Part shown: piece by piece, positions 1-5,791 of the stretch
Layout of the letters: the number at the start of each line of letters is the position of its first letter
How positions within the stretch are numbered: position 1 is the first letter of the stretch
Assembly: GCA_902765655.1 (NCBI GenBank)
Contig: CACXAK010000078.1
Location: forward strand, 1 to 10,942
Length of the DNA: 10,942 bases
Reading direction: 5' to 3'
DNA from: an uncultured bacterium
Lineage (GTDB): Bacteria > Cyanobacteriota > Vampirovibrionia > Gastranaerophilales > Gastranaerophilaceae
Notes under the pieces: model-generated
What the model saw: the letters and a program-made list of their open reading frames with translations, nothing else
Database searches by the model: none
Told to the model about the DNA's origin: nothing
Program-made: the position numbers and the translations under genes

Positions 1-846
1 AAAGTTTCAAATAAAGATGTAGATGAAGCAATAAATAAAATTATAGACAAAATCGGCGGCAAAGAAAGATTATCCGCAATATTAAAAGAAAACAATGTAA
101 GCATAAATCAGTTAAAATCTGATGTAAAAACTCAGGTAAGAATGCAAAAACTGGCAAGAACAGTTGCAAATCCGAAAGTAAGCGACAAGGAAGTTAAAGA
201 TTTCTACAATAAAAATATTGATAAATTTAAACATGGTGAACAAATAAGAGCTTATCATATTTTGTTAATGACAGATCCTATGCAATTAAGTCAGGAAATT
301 GCAAGCAAAAGTAAAAAAGAGTTATCAGAAGACGAAATGGCAAATAAAATAGGTGAAAAAGTAAAAGCACAAGAAGAATTAGCAAATAAATTAGCAAAAG
401 AATTAAAAGCCGACAATTCAAAATTTGCTCAATATGCTAAGAAATATTCACAAGATACCACAACTGCGCAAAGAGGCGGAGATTTGGGATATTTTGAAGC
501 AAAGGTTATGGTTCCTGAATTTTCAAAAGCCGCATTCGGAGCAAAACCAAATACGGTTGTCGGTCCTGTAAAAACTAAATTCGGTTATCACATAATATTT
601 GTAACTGACAGACGTCCTGCCGGAACAGAATCATTTGATAAAGTTAAAAATAATCTTAAAGAAAGTTTAACTAACGAAAAAGAAATTAAAGCAATTGATG
701 ATATTGTAAATGCAGCAAAGAAAAAAGCTAAGATTGAGTATGTTGATAAACAATACGATCCGGAAGAAATTACCAAAAAGCTTACAAGCCAGCTTGAAGA
801 AATGCAAAAACAGGCAAATGGAACAGCTCCAAAAACAAAGAAATAA
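1..846 (+). CDS. SurA/PrsA-like peptidyl-prolyl isomerase (parvulin type), 5' end missing
   Basis: The reading frame is open from the first base, so the gene begins upstream; 281 residues are visible. The first 50 or so (VSNKDVDEAINKI, then LSAILKENN) resemble the SurA N-terminal chaperone domain. A PpiC/parvulin domain follows from about residue 80 (YHILL) to 200, with GGDLGYF, MVPEFSKAAFG and the closing KFGYHIIFVTDRR strand. Parvulins catalyse cis-trans isomerisation of prolyl bonds, and SurA/PrsA members assist folding of exported proteins outside the cytoplasmic membrane. The signal peptide or lipobox would be in the missing part. About 30 extra charged, helix-prone residues (Lys/Glu-rich) sit between the HILL strand and the KFAQYAKKYS helix compared with typical parvulins. 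The C-terminal tail is Lys/Gln-rich. The family call is firm; the choice between SurA-like and PrsA-like is not. Confidence 0.9.
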   Translation, partial: KVSNKDVDEAINKIIDKIGGKERLSAILKENNVSINQLKSDVKTQVRMQKLARTVANPKVSDKEVKDFYNKNIDKFKHGEQIRAYHILLMTDPMQLSQEIASKSKKELSEDEMANKIGEKVKAQEELANKLAKELKADNSKFAQYAKKYSQDTTTAQRGGDLGYFEAKVMVPEFSKAAFGAKPNTVVGPVKTKFGYHIIFVTDRRPAGTESFDKVKNNLKESLTNEKEIKAIDDIVNAAKKKAKIEYVDKQYDPEEITKKLTSQLEEMQKQANGTAPKTKK

Positions 847-857
847 TTATATATAAT

Positions 858-894
858 AAAAAAAAGAACCTGATTTTATATCAGGTTCTTTTTT
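858..894. terminator. Bidirectional rho-independent terminator between convergent genes
   Basis: A perfect inverted repeat, GAACCTGA (866-873) and TCAGGTTC (881-888), is extended by an A run on the left and a T run on the right to about 14 paired bases (860-873 with 881-894). The loop is short. The T run follows the stem on the plus strand, and the A run gives a T run on the minus strand, so it can stop transcription from the isomerase gene ending at 846 and from the minus-strand operon. The stop codon of the minus-strand gene (876-878) lies in the loop, so the left part of the hairpin is non-coding for that gene while the right part is coding. Confidence 0.85.
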
Positions 895-1631
895 ATTATC
901 TCCGTCAAACCATTATAATATGCAAGATTTAAAACTTGCTGAATATATGAACCAATACACAAAGCCACCAATGTGTAAATTAGTTGAGAAAATCTTGAAA
1001 CATTTAGTCCGTATATGTATGTTGAAACAAATACACAAACAGCCAAAACTATAAACATAATTAAAATATACTGAATAACAAATAATAATGTCGGGACAAA
1101 AGATTTTTTCATTATATTTACAATAATTCCCGGACTAAATAATTTTAAATTATACTTAAAATCCTTTGCAAATAATAAAAATACAATATTAATAAAAGGC
1201 AACAAAATGCCCAACGCGACTAAAAATATGTATAAAATTACTCCGTAACTAAACAATAACAACCCGATATATATTATAAAAAATAGATAAATTCCCCAAA
1301 CAATACCCAACGGGACAAGTCTTAGAAAAGTTACAAAACAATTCATTGATATTGATGGTAATTCAATTTTTTCATTTGTATAACTGTCATGTACAAATTT
1401 ATATATGTAACCTGTAAAAAACACAGTTACTATAATTGCAGCCAAAGAAAATATTATTACCTCAAATTCAGATGGGACCGCAAATAGTGAATACAAAGTA
1501 TTTCCCGTATATGCAGAAATCACCTCGTTAAAAGCTATTGTCATTATACCGATTAGAGCAAATAATCCCAGCTGCGCAACAAGGTTATCCTTACCGCAAT
1601 ATAATTCTTTTATAATTCCAAAAATATTCAT
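876..1631 (-). CDS. Polytopic membrane protein, DUF4013-like, function unknown
   Basis: This 251-residue protein is strongly hydrophobic, with about five or six membrane segments (roughly residues 22-38, 57-79, 104-129, 130-155, 179-205 and 216-238). A short hydrophilic stretch after the second segment (GYIYKFVHDS, then an ELP motif near 90-92) and a C-terminal YIQQVLNLAYYNGL helix resemble the DUF4013 family of uncharacterised membrane proteins; that link is from memory. No catalytic motif is evident. The gene starts 9 bases after the stop of the Nif3-family gene, so it is probably the last gene of the gmk operon. The ribosome site before ATG 1631 is weak (TAAGAT). Its final codons form one arm of the shared terminator hairpin. 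The gene is probably real: the frame is long, uninterrupted and membrane-protein-like throughout. Confidence 0.8.
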   Translation of the reverse strand: MNIFGIIKELYCGKDNLVAQLGLFALIGIMTIAFNEVISAYTGNTLYSLFAVPSEFEVIIFSLAAIIVTVFFTGYIYKFVHDSYTNEKIELPSISMNCFVTFLRLVPLGIVWGIYLFFIIYIGLLLFSYGVILYIFLVALGILLPFINIVFLLFAKDFKYNLKLFSPGIIVNIMKKSFVPTLLFVIQYILIMFIVLAVCVFVSTYIYGLNVSRFSQLIYTLVALCIGSYIQQVLNLAYYNGLTEIIKKNLI

Positions 1632-1640
1632 ATAGAAATC

Positions 1641-2333
1641 TTATATTAAATTAAACGGACTGTGTTCATCCGCATAAACTATTTTTACATCTTTTCCGAT
1701 AATTTTTTCGAACACCGGAAGCACCAAAATTTCACTTTCAAAGTGGCCTATGTCATATACAATAATCGGACTTTCAATTGCTGTGTGAAACTTCAAATCC
1801 CCAGTAACAAGACAATCAGCCCCAAGCTCTTTGGCTTCGTTTAAAAATTCACTCCCTGAACCGGCACAAAATGCAATTTTATTCAATTCCGTTACATTAT
1901 TATTGTTTATCAATCTTGCATTAGGCGAAATTTGCTTTAGTAATTTACTAAAAACATCAACCGTAGTTCGATATTTAATCATTCTCAAAAAATCATGCTC
2001 TACATTTATTTTGTAATTTGACAGTCCGAGTTCTCCAATAATTGTATCGGTTGTTCCGCCCTTTGCTTTATCCATATTGGTATGCGCACAATAGATATTT
2101 ATACCTGACCAATCAAGCGGAATATAAAAACATGGATGATGCGAAATTATCAAATCACAATTTTGTTCTTTTGCCTGTCTGACAACATCATTCGTAACCG
2201 TTAAACAAAGCACAACTTTATCAATATTGTCATAACTTCCAACATTAACCACCCAACCGGAGCAGTCCCAATCCTCCTGAGTTTCAAGCGGTGCAAAATC
2301 TTCTATTCTTTTTATTATATCGTACTTATACAT
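1641..2333 (-). CDS. Nif3-like dinuclear metal centre protein (YbgI/YqfO family)
   Basis: The 230-residue protein carries the Nif3/YbgI signature. ISHHP (residues 64-67, metal-binding His65 and His66) is followed by AHTNMD (83-88, Asp88 a ligand), the glycine motif KGGTTD, CAGSGSEFL (156-164), TGDLKFH (177-183) and GHFESE (196-201, His197 and Glu201 expected as ligands). The family forms toroidal hexamers with a two-metal site. It is often labelled GTP cyclohydrolase 1 type 2, but its physiological role is unsettled. The protein is the short form without the PII-like insert of YqfO. The usual N-terminal WDNxGL motif reads WDCSGW, a mild divergence. The start codon overlaps the 3' end of coaBC by 19 bases, pointing to translational coupling. 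An ATG preceded by a weak TTGGA site supports this start. Confidence 0.9.
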   Translation of the reverse strand: MYKYDIIKRIEDFAPLETQEDWDCSGWVVNVGSYDNIDKVVLCLTVTNDVVRQAKEQNCDLIISHHPCFYIPLDWSGINIYCAHTNMDKAKGGTTDTIIGELGLSNYKINVEHDFLRMIKYRTTVDVFSKLLKQISPNARLINNNNVTELNKIAFCAGSGSEFLNEAKELGADCLVTGDLKFHTAIESPIIVYDIGHFESEILVLPVFEKIIGKDVKIVYADEHSPFNLI

Positions 2334-3526
2334 TCCAATATCTTTCTGGCAATAATATTTTTCGGTGCTTTGTCAAGTTTGAGAATATCACCGTTTTTAC
2401 TTAATACTATGACTTCATTATCATTTACCCCAAAGCCGATATCTTTTCTTGAAATATCATTTGCTATTAAAAAATCACAACCTTTTTTGGCAATTTTAGC
2501 TTTTGCATTTTCTAGCAAATTTTCACTTTCTGCGCAAAAGCCGACAATTACAGGTTTGCAATTGCAAGCTGATTTATCTTCATAGCAATCCATTTTTCTT
2601 TTACATAATTCTGCCAAAATATCAGGATTTTTAACAAATTCCAATGTAATAGAATCCTGTTCGCATTTTTTCATTTTTTGTTGCGAATATTCTTTTACTC
2701 TGTAATCTGCAACTGCAGCAGCCATTATTATATAATTCGCAGTTTCAAATTCTTCATTGGCTGCATTCTGCATATCAAGCGCAGATTTAACCAAAACTTT
2801 TTTAAAAGGGACATCAAAATCTTTTGTTGTAATAAATACCACTTCAGCACCCATATCATACGCCGATTTGGCAAGTGCCAAGCCCATTTTTCCTGATGAA
2901 TAATTTGAAATATAACGTACGGGATCAATTTCCTCTATTGTCCCGCCTGCGGTTATAACAACTTTTTGTCCCTTCAGTGTCTGTGAATAATTTAGTGCTT
3001 CTTCAATGGCATTATATATTTTGTCTAACGAACAAAGACGGCCCTTTCCCATATAACCGCACGCCAAAAAACCGTTCTCCGGCTCTAATATCTCAGCCCC
3101 GCGCCTTTGTAATGTTTTAAGATTTTCCTGAACAGTTTCATTGTTCCACATATTGCAATTCATCGCAGGTGCTATAATTATTTTTTTTGAAAATGCACAT
3201 GCAACAGAGGTTAATAGATTATCAGCCAGTCCCTGAGCAATTTTTCCGATTGTATTGGCACTCGCAGGTGCAATAAGCATCATATCTGCCCAGTCAGCAA
3301 GCGAAATATGCTCAGGCTTCCAGTTTTTTACGTCAAATTCTTCAATGTAAACTTCGTTTTGACTTAAATTTTGCAGGGTGAGTTTTGTAACAAAGTTTAA
3401 TGCATTAGGCGTAGCAATTACTTTTACTTCTGCTCCTGATTTTTTAAAATCCCGAATGAGAGTACAAATTTTATATGCTGCGATTCCGCCTGTTATACCT
3501 ATTAAAATGTGTTTATTTTGCAACAT
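2315..3526 (-). CDS. coaBC: Bifunctional phosphopantothenoylcysteine decarboxylase / phosphopantothenate-cysteine ligase
   Basis: CoaBC performs two consecutive steps of coenzyme A synthesis: CoaB joins cysteine to 4'-phosphopantothenate, and the FMN-dependent CoaC decarboxylates the product to 4'-phosphopantetheine. With the start chosen here the protein has 403 residues, normal for the family. The CoaC half (1 to about 185) shows GITGGIAAYK (10-19), the catalytic His73 in HISLADWA, PAMNCNMW (120-127) and ACGYMGKGR (155-163). The CoaB half shows ITAGGTIEEIDPVRYISN, SSGKMG (210-215), AAAVADYRVKEY with the following lysines (269-287), VKNPDIL and ANDIS. ATG 3526 is preferred over the in-frame ATG at 3562 because it follows a good GAGGA site (CGAGGAAAA just before it) and begins directly with the flavoprotein fold. 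It overlaps the end of gmk by 14 bases. Confidence 0.95.
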   Translation of the reverse strand: MLQNKHILIGITGGIAAYKICTLIRDFKKSGAEVKVIATPNALNFVTKLTLQNLSQNEVYIEEFDVKNWKPEHISLADWADMMLIAPASANTIGKIAQGLADNLLTSVACAFSKKIIIAPAMNCNMWNNETVQENLKTLQRRGAEILEPENGFLACGYMGKGRLCSLDKIYNAIEEALNYSQTLKGQKVVITAGGTIEEIDPVRYISNYSSGKMGLALAKSAYDMGAEVVFITTKDFDVPFKKVLVKSALDMQNAANEEFETANYIIMAAAVADYRVKEYSQQKMKKCEQDSITLEFVKNPDILAELCKRKMDCYEDKSACNCKPVIVGFCAESENLLENAKAKIAKKGCDFLIANDISRKDIGFGVNDNEVIVLSKNGDILKLDKAPKNIIARKILECISTI

Positions 3527-4079
3527 TTTTCCTCGTAATATTTTCAATTTCTTCGACTGCACGTTCTACATTGTCATTAATAACCGTATAATCATATTTT
3601 AAAGAGCGCTCAAGTTCCGTTTTGACCTGAGCAAGACGCTTTTGAATAGTTGATTCATCTTCTGTATGACGTCCGCGCAAACGATTTTCAAGTTCTTCAA
3701 CACTTGGTGGAGCAATAAAAATTAAAATCGCCTGAGGCATTTTTTCTTTAACCTGCAATGCTCCCTGAGTGTCAATTTCTAATATTACGTTATACCCTTC
3801 TTCCATTTTTTGCTGAACATACTTTTTTTTAGTTCCGTAATAATTTTCAGCAAATTGGGCATATTCAAGAAATTTATCTTCTTTTATATTTTTTTCAAAT
3901 TCATCTTTTGATATAAAAAAATAATTTACACCATCAATTTCGTTCGGGCGGGGATTGCGTGTAGTACAGGAAACAGACAAAATAAAATCATCAGAATTTC
4001 GTCTCATAAATTCGTTTATGACTGTTCCTTTACCTACTCCGGAACAACCTGATATTACTAAAAGTTTCTTATTATCCAT
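3513..4079 (-). CDS. gmk: Guanylate kinase
   Basis: Guanylate kinase phosphorylates GMP (and dGMP) to GDP with ATP, an essential cytoplasmic nucleotide step. The 188-residue length is typical. The P-loop is GCSGVGKGT (residues 11-19). The GMP-binding region follows as SCTTRNPRPNEIDGVNYFF, then the FLEYAQFAENYYGT lid region, EIDTQGALQVK, and the IAPPSVEELENRL and HTEDE stretch. It is the first gene of the minus-strand operon and overlaps coaBC, its downstream neighbour; a gmk-coaBC order (often with rpoZ between) is common in bacteria, and no rpoZ is present here. A sigma70-like promoter lies about 50 bases upstream. No strong Shine-Dalgarno site precedes ATG 4079. Confidence 0.96.
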   Translation of the reverse strand: MDNKKLLVISGCSGVGKGTVINEFMRRNSDDFILSVSCTTRNPRPNEIDGVNYFFISKDEFEKNIKEDKFLEYAQFAENYYGTKKKYVQQKMEEGYNVILEIDTQGALQVKEKMPQAILIFIAPPSVEELENRLRGRHTEDESTIQKRLAQVKTELERSLKYDYTVINDNVERAVEEIENITRKNVAK

Positions 4080-4128
4080 GGGTATATTCTAACATAAAAA
4101 ATAACAAAATAATGCGCCATTAAGTTTT

Positions 4129-4158
4129 TCTATACTAAAAATTTTTGAATTCCGTCAA
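4129..4158 (-). promoter_or_regulatory. Candidate sigma70 promoter for the gmk-coaBC operon
   Basis: Read on the minus strand, TTGACG (4158-4153) and TATAGA (4134-4129) are separated by 18 bases, close to the housekeeping consensus. Transcription would begin near 4122, leaving a leader of about 40 bases before the gmk ATG at 4079. This is prediction only; AT-rich DNA gives chance matches for the -10, but the TTGACG box is distinctive. Confidence 0.5.
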
Positions 4159-4221
4159 AATATATTCAATCATAAGATTGATTTTTTTTATGTTAAACAA
4201 TCTGTTACGAAATATAAACCT

Positions 4222-4251
4222 CTCAAAAAGCGATTACAAAAGGCTTTTGAG
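4222..4251. repeat. Inverted repeat in the divergent intergenic region
   Basis: CTCAAAAAGC (4222-4231) pairs with GCTTTTGAG (4243-4251) as a 9-base-pair stem with one bulged A and an 11-base loop. No T run follows on either strand, so it is not an obvious terminator. It lies between the predicted promoters of the two divergent operons, where it could be a regulator-binding site or an RNA hairpin, or chance. The 304 bases between gmk and the lipoprotein gene otherwise hold the two promoters, a small TCAATC-ATAA-GATTGA hairpin followed by eight T (4166-4189), and no convincing gene. Confidence 0.35.
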
Positions 4252-4288
4252 CTAAAATACATCAAACAGATGATAATTCCTTCCACTT

Positions 4289-4317
4289 TTGCCCAATATT
4301 GCGAAATATGTTATTAT
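4289..4317 (+). promoter_or_regulatory. Candidate sigma70 promoter for the pilus/secretion operon
   Basis: TTGCCC (4289-4294) and TATTAT (4312-4317) are spaced by 17 bases, the optimum for a housekeeping sigma factor. The predicted start of transcription near 4324 would leave a leader of about 60 bases before ATG 4384. No other convincing promoter was seen between the operon genes, which are tightly packed. Confidence 0.45.
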
Positions 4318-4383
4318 TAGTGATAGAGTGGTTATTTGTCGAAATGTACGGATAATCAAAAATTGAAAGACTTGACGGGTAAA

Positions 4384-5250
4384 ATGAGAAGATTATTAGA
4401 ATTTAAAATTTTTAATATGCTGGGGCTTTTAACTACGGTTTTTGTATTTTCGTTTTTATTGGGCGGATGCGGGAATTCACAGAATCAACCTGATTTACAA
4501 CAACCAAATATTCCACAAACAGACTTACAACAGCCGTCATTTGATAATGGCGCTAATCCGAACAGAAACAGGGACCATAACAGAAACAGGAAAAAGGGAC
4601 AAGAACAAAATACTGCAAGACAAAGGGGAGGTATTCCGGATAATATGAATACCGGAAAACCTGAAGATGTAAACAAAAGACAAGTCAAAAATTCCGTTGA
4701 TATAGATGTTAACGATGATATTCCAAACAGATTGGTATCTTATGATGTGACAACAGTCGGACGCAGTAATCCGTTTATGCCTTATAATGAAATGATAGAA
4801 TATGAAAAAGCAAGATCTTCTGCAATTGCCGAGGCAAATGCTAAGAATGCAAAAATTCGTAAGATCAAAAATCTTCAGGATTATGCGGTTAGAGAAGCAG
4901 ATGATATCAGTCCGTACAAATTTAATCTTCCGGTTCCACCTACTTCCCTCGACACACATACTGTTGCGGCAAAGATAACAAAAACCAAGGTGGTCGGGAT
5001 TATGTATAATACAAAAAGCCCGTCTGCAATAATTAATGTAGATAATAAAGATTATCTGGTAAGACCTGGAGATAAAATAATAGGACAGGAATACCGAGTA
5101 GTCAAAATAACTCCAAATTGGGTAACTGCAGCTATGGGTTCAAACGTATATTCTGCGGCAATAGGAGAAGCTTTCTCTAAAGATAAAATGAATACAAATC
5201 AAACTGATATATATAATTTAAAAGAAAGATTTGGCGGAAGAAAAATTTAA
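4384..5250 (+). CDS. PilP/GspC-like lipoprotein of the type IV pilus / type II secretion machinery
   Basis: With ATG 4384 the protein has 288 residues. It begins with MRR, a hydrophobic stretch and the lipobox LGGC, so Cys29 would be lipidated; this supports ATG 4384 over the in-frame TTG at 4336, which would bury the signal peptide. Residues 30 to about 115 form a low-complexity Gln/Asn/Arg-rich linker with repeated DLQQP and NRNR units. A GRSNPF motif (126-131) precedes a charged helical segment. The C-terminal part (about 201-262: KVVGIMYN, AIINVDNKDYLVRPGD, YRVVKITPNWV) looks like the small beta domain of PilP and the GspC homology region. PilP tethers the inner-membrane PilNO complex to the secretin in the periplasm, which fits the secretin gene that follows at once. 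Sequence similarity is distant, so the function rests on fold-like pattern plus context. Confidence 0.72.
   Translation: MRRLLEFKIFNMLGLLTTVFVFSFLLGGCGNSQNQPDLQQPNIPQTDLQQPSFDNGANPNRNRDHNRNRKKGQEQNTARQRGGIPDNMNTGKPEDVNKRQVKNSVDIDVNDDIPNRLVSYDVTTVGRSNPFMPYNEMIEYEKARSSAIAEANAKNAKIRKIKNLQDYAVREADDISPYKFNLPVPPTSLDTHTVAAKITKTKVVGIMYNTKSPSAIINVDNKDYLVRPGDKIIGQEYRVVKITPNWVTAAMGSNVYSAAIGEAFSKDKMNTNQTDIYNLKERFGGRKI
4561..4590 (+). repeat. 12-base direct repeat in the lipoprotein linker
   Basis: AACAGAAACAGG occurs at 4561-4572 and again at 4579-4590, an 18-base period that keeps the frame and encodes repeated NRNR units. Nearby, two copies of a DLQQP-coding unit also occur. It suggests the disordered linker grew by in-frame slippage and may vary in length between strains. 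Confidence 0.7.
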
Positions 5251-5275
5251 TAAATACAATAAATCGGGAGCAGAT

Positions 5276-5791
5276 ATGGAAAATAAAATCAGAAAAAAAA
5301 TTATAGCAAGTTTAATGATGTTATCATTTGTATTAACCGGAGTTTCGCCTGTGGTATATGCACAAGATGAAACCCCTGTTATTCGTTCGCAGCAGCCTAT
5401 TAAATCAATGGATATAAATTCCGATTTACAAATAAAAAATGCTGATTCTATTGTAAATCTTAGTTTAAGAGATGCTGATGTAACACAGGTTTTGAGAATG
5501 TTTGCTGATCAGGCGGGAATGAATATTATCTTCGCCCAAAACATTAGCGGAAAAGTAACAATGGATCTGGTAAATGTTACTTTACAAAAAGCATTGGCTC
5601 TTGTCACTACGACAAATAAACTTAAATATGGGATTCAGGGCAATACAATGATAGTAACTACAGCCGATGATGAAGATATTGACTATGGCGCAGGAGCAAA
5701 AGATATTATTATCGTACCGGTGAAATATGTAAGTGCCGCATCAATTGCTGATTTTCTGAATAACAAGCATAAGCCCTGGAGTATCATCTAA
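5276..5791 (+). CDS. Secretin (PilQ/GspD type), N-terminal portion ending at a frameshift
   Basis: ATG 5276 is chosen because GGGAG (5266-5270) lies five bases before it and the protein then starts with a standard signal peptide (MENKIRKKI, hydrophobic core, VYA/QD cleavage near residue 29). An in-frame TTG at 5231 would overlap the preceding gene and hide the signal. Residues about 58-130 form the secretin short N-terminal domain (VNLSLRDADVTQVLRMFAD, then NIIF, ISGKVTMDL). Residues from 144 (IIIVPVKYVSAASIADFL) start the first N1 ring-forming domain. The frame then runs into KHKPWSII and a TAA at 5789-5791. The next segment of the same domain continues in another frame, so this is the front half of one secretin gene. 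Alone it could not form a channel, as it lacks the membrane-inserting domain. Confidence 0.85.
   Translation: MENKIRKKIIASLMMLSFVLTGVSPVVYAQDETPVIRSQQPIKSMDINSDLQIKNADSIVNLSLRDADVTQVLRMFADQAGMNIIFAQNISGKVTMDLVNVTLQKALALVTTTNKLKYGIQGNTMIVTTADDEDIDYGAGAKDIIIVPVKYVSAASIADFLNNKHKPWSII
5774..5777 (+). other. Probable site of the one-base frame change in the secretin gene
   Basis: The upstream frame reads AAG CCC TGG AGT. If one C is removed or skipped it reads AAG CCT GGA GTA TCA, giving NKHKPGVSS and then VVTTNPARNELIIMGT, which matches the normal secretin continuation. The change must lie between the downstream-frame stop at 5757-5759 and the upstream-frame stop at 5789-5791. A one-base removal a little earlier (near 5765) would also restore the frame, but the CCC position gives the more family-like sequence. 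Confidence 0.6.

Noticed and set aside
3527..3562. Upstream start for coaBC at ATG 3562
   Set aside because: It would add 12 residues lying inside gmk without a ribosome site, whereas ATG 3526 has a good GAGGA site and a family-typical N-terminus.
4190..4255. Possible 21-residue small ORF (ATG 4190)
   Set aside because: No ribosome site, no promoter clearly upstream on that strand, and it lies across the inverted repeat; nothing supports translation.
4105..4320. Open plus-strand frame of about 71 codons between the divergent operons
   Set aside because: It has only a late ATG (4270), no ribosome site, overlaps both predicted promoters, and its translation matches no family I recognise; likely chance in AT-rich DNA.
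4336..4383. TTG start extending the lipoprotein by 16 residues
   Set aside because: The extension puts a polar stretch before the signal peptide; ATG 4384 gives a canonical lipoprotein signal with Cys29.
4537..4959. 140-codon minus-strand open frame inside the lipoprotein gene
   Set aside because: It is antisense to a gene with a lipobox and a recognisable beta domain; its Ile/Phe/Ser/Cys-rich translation is what an antisense shadow of such a gene gives.
5231..5275. TTG start extending the secretin by 15 residues
   Set aside because: It overlaps the lipoprotein gene and precedes the signal peptide with a polar stretch, while ATG 5276 has a well-spaced GGGAG site.
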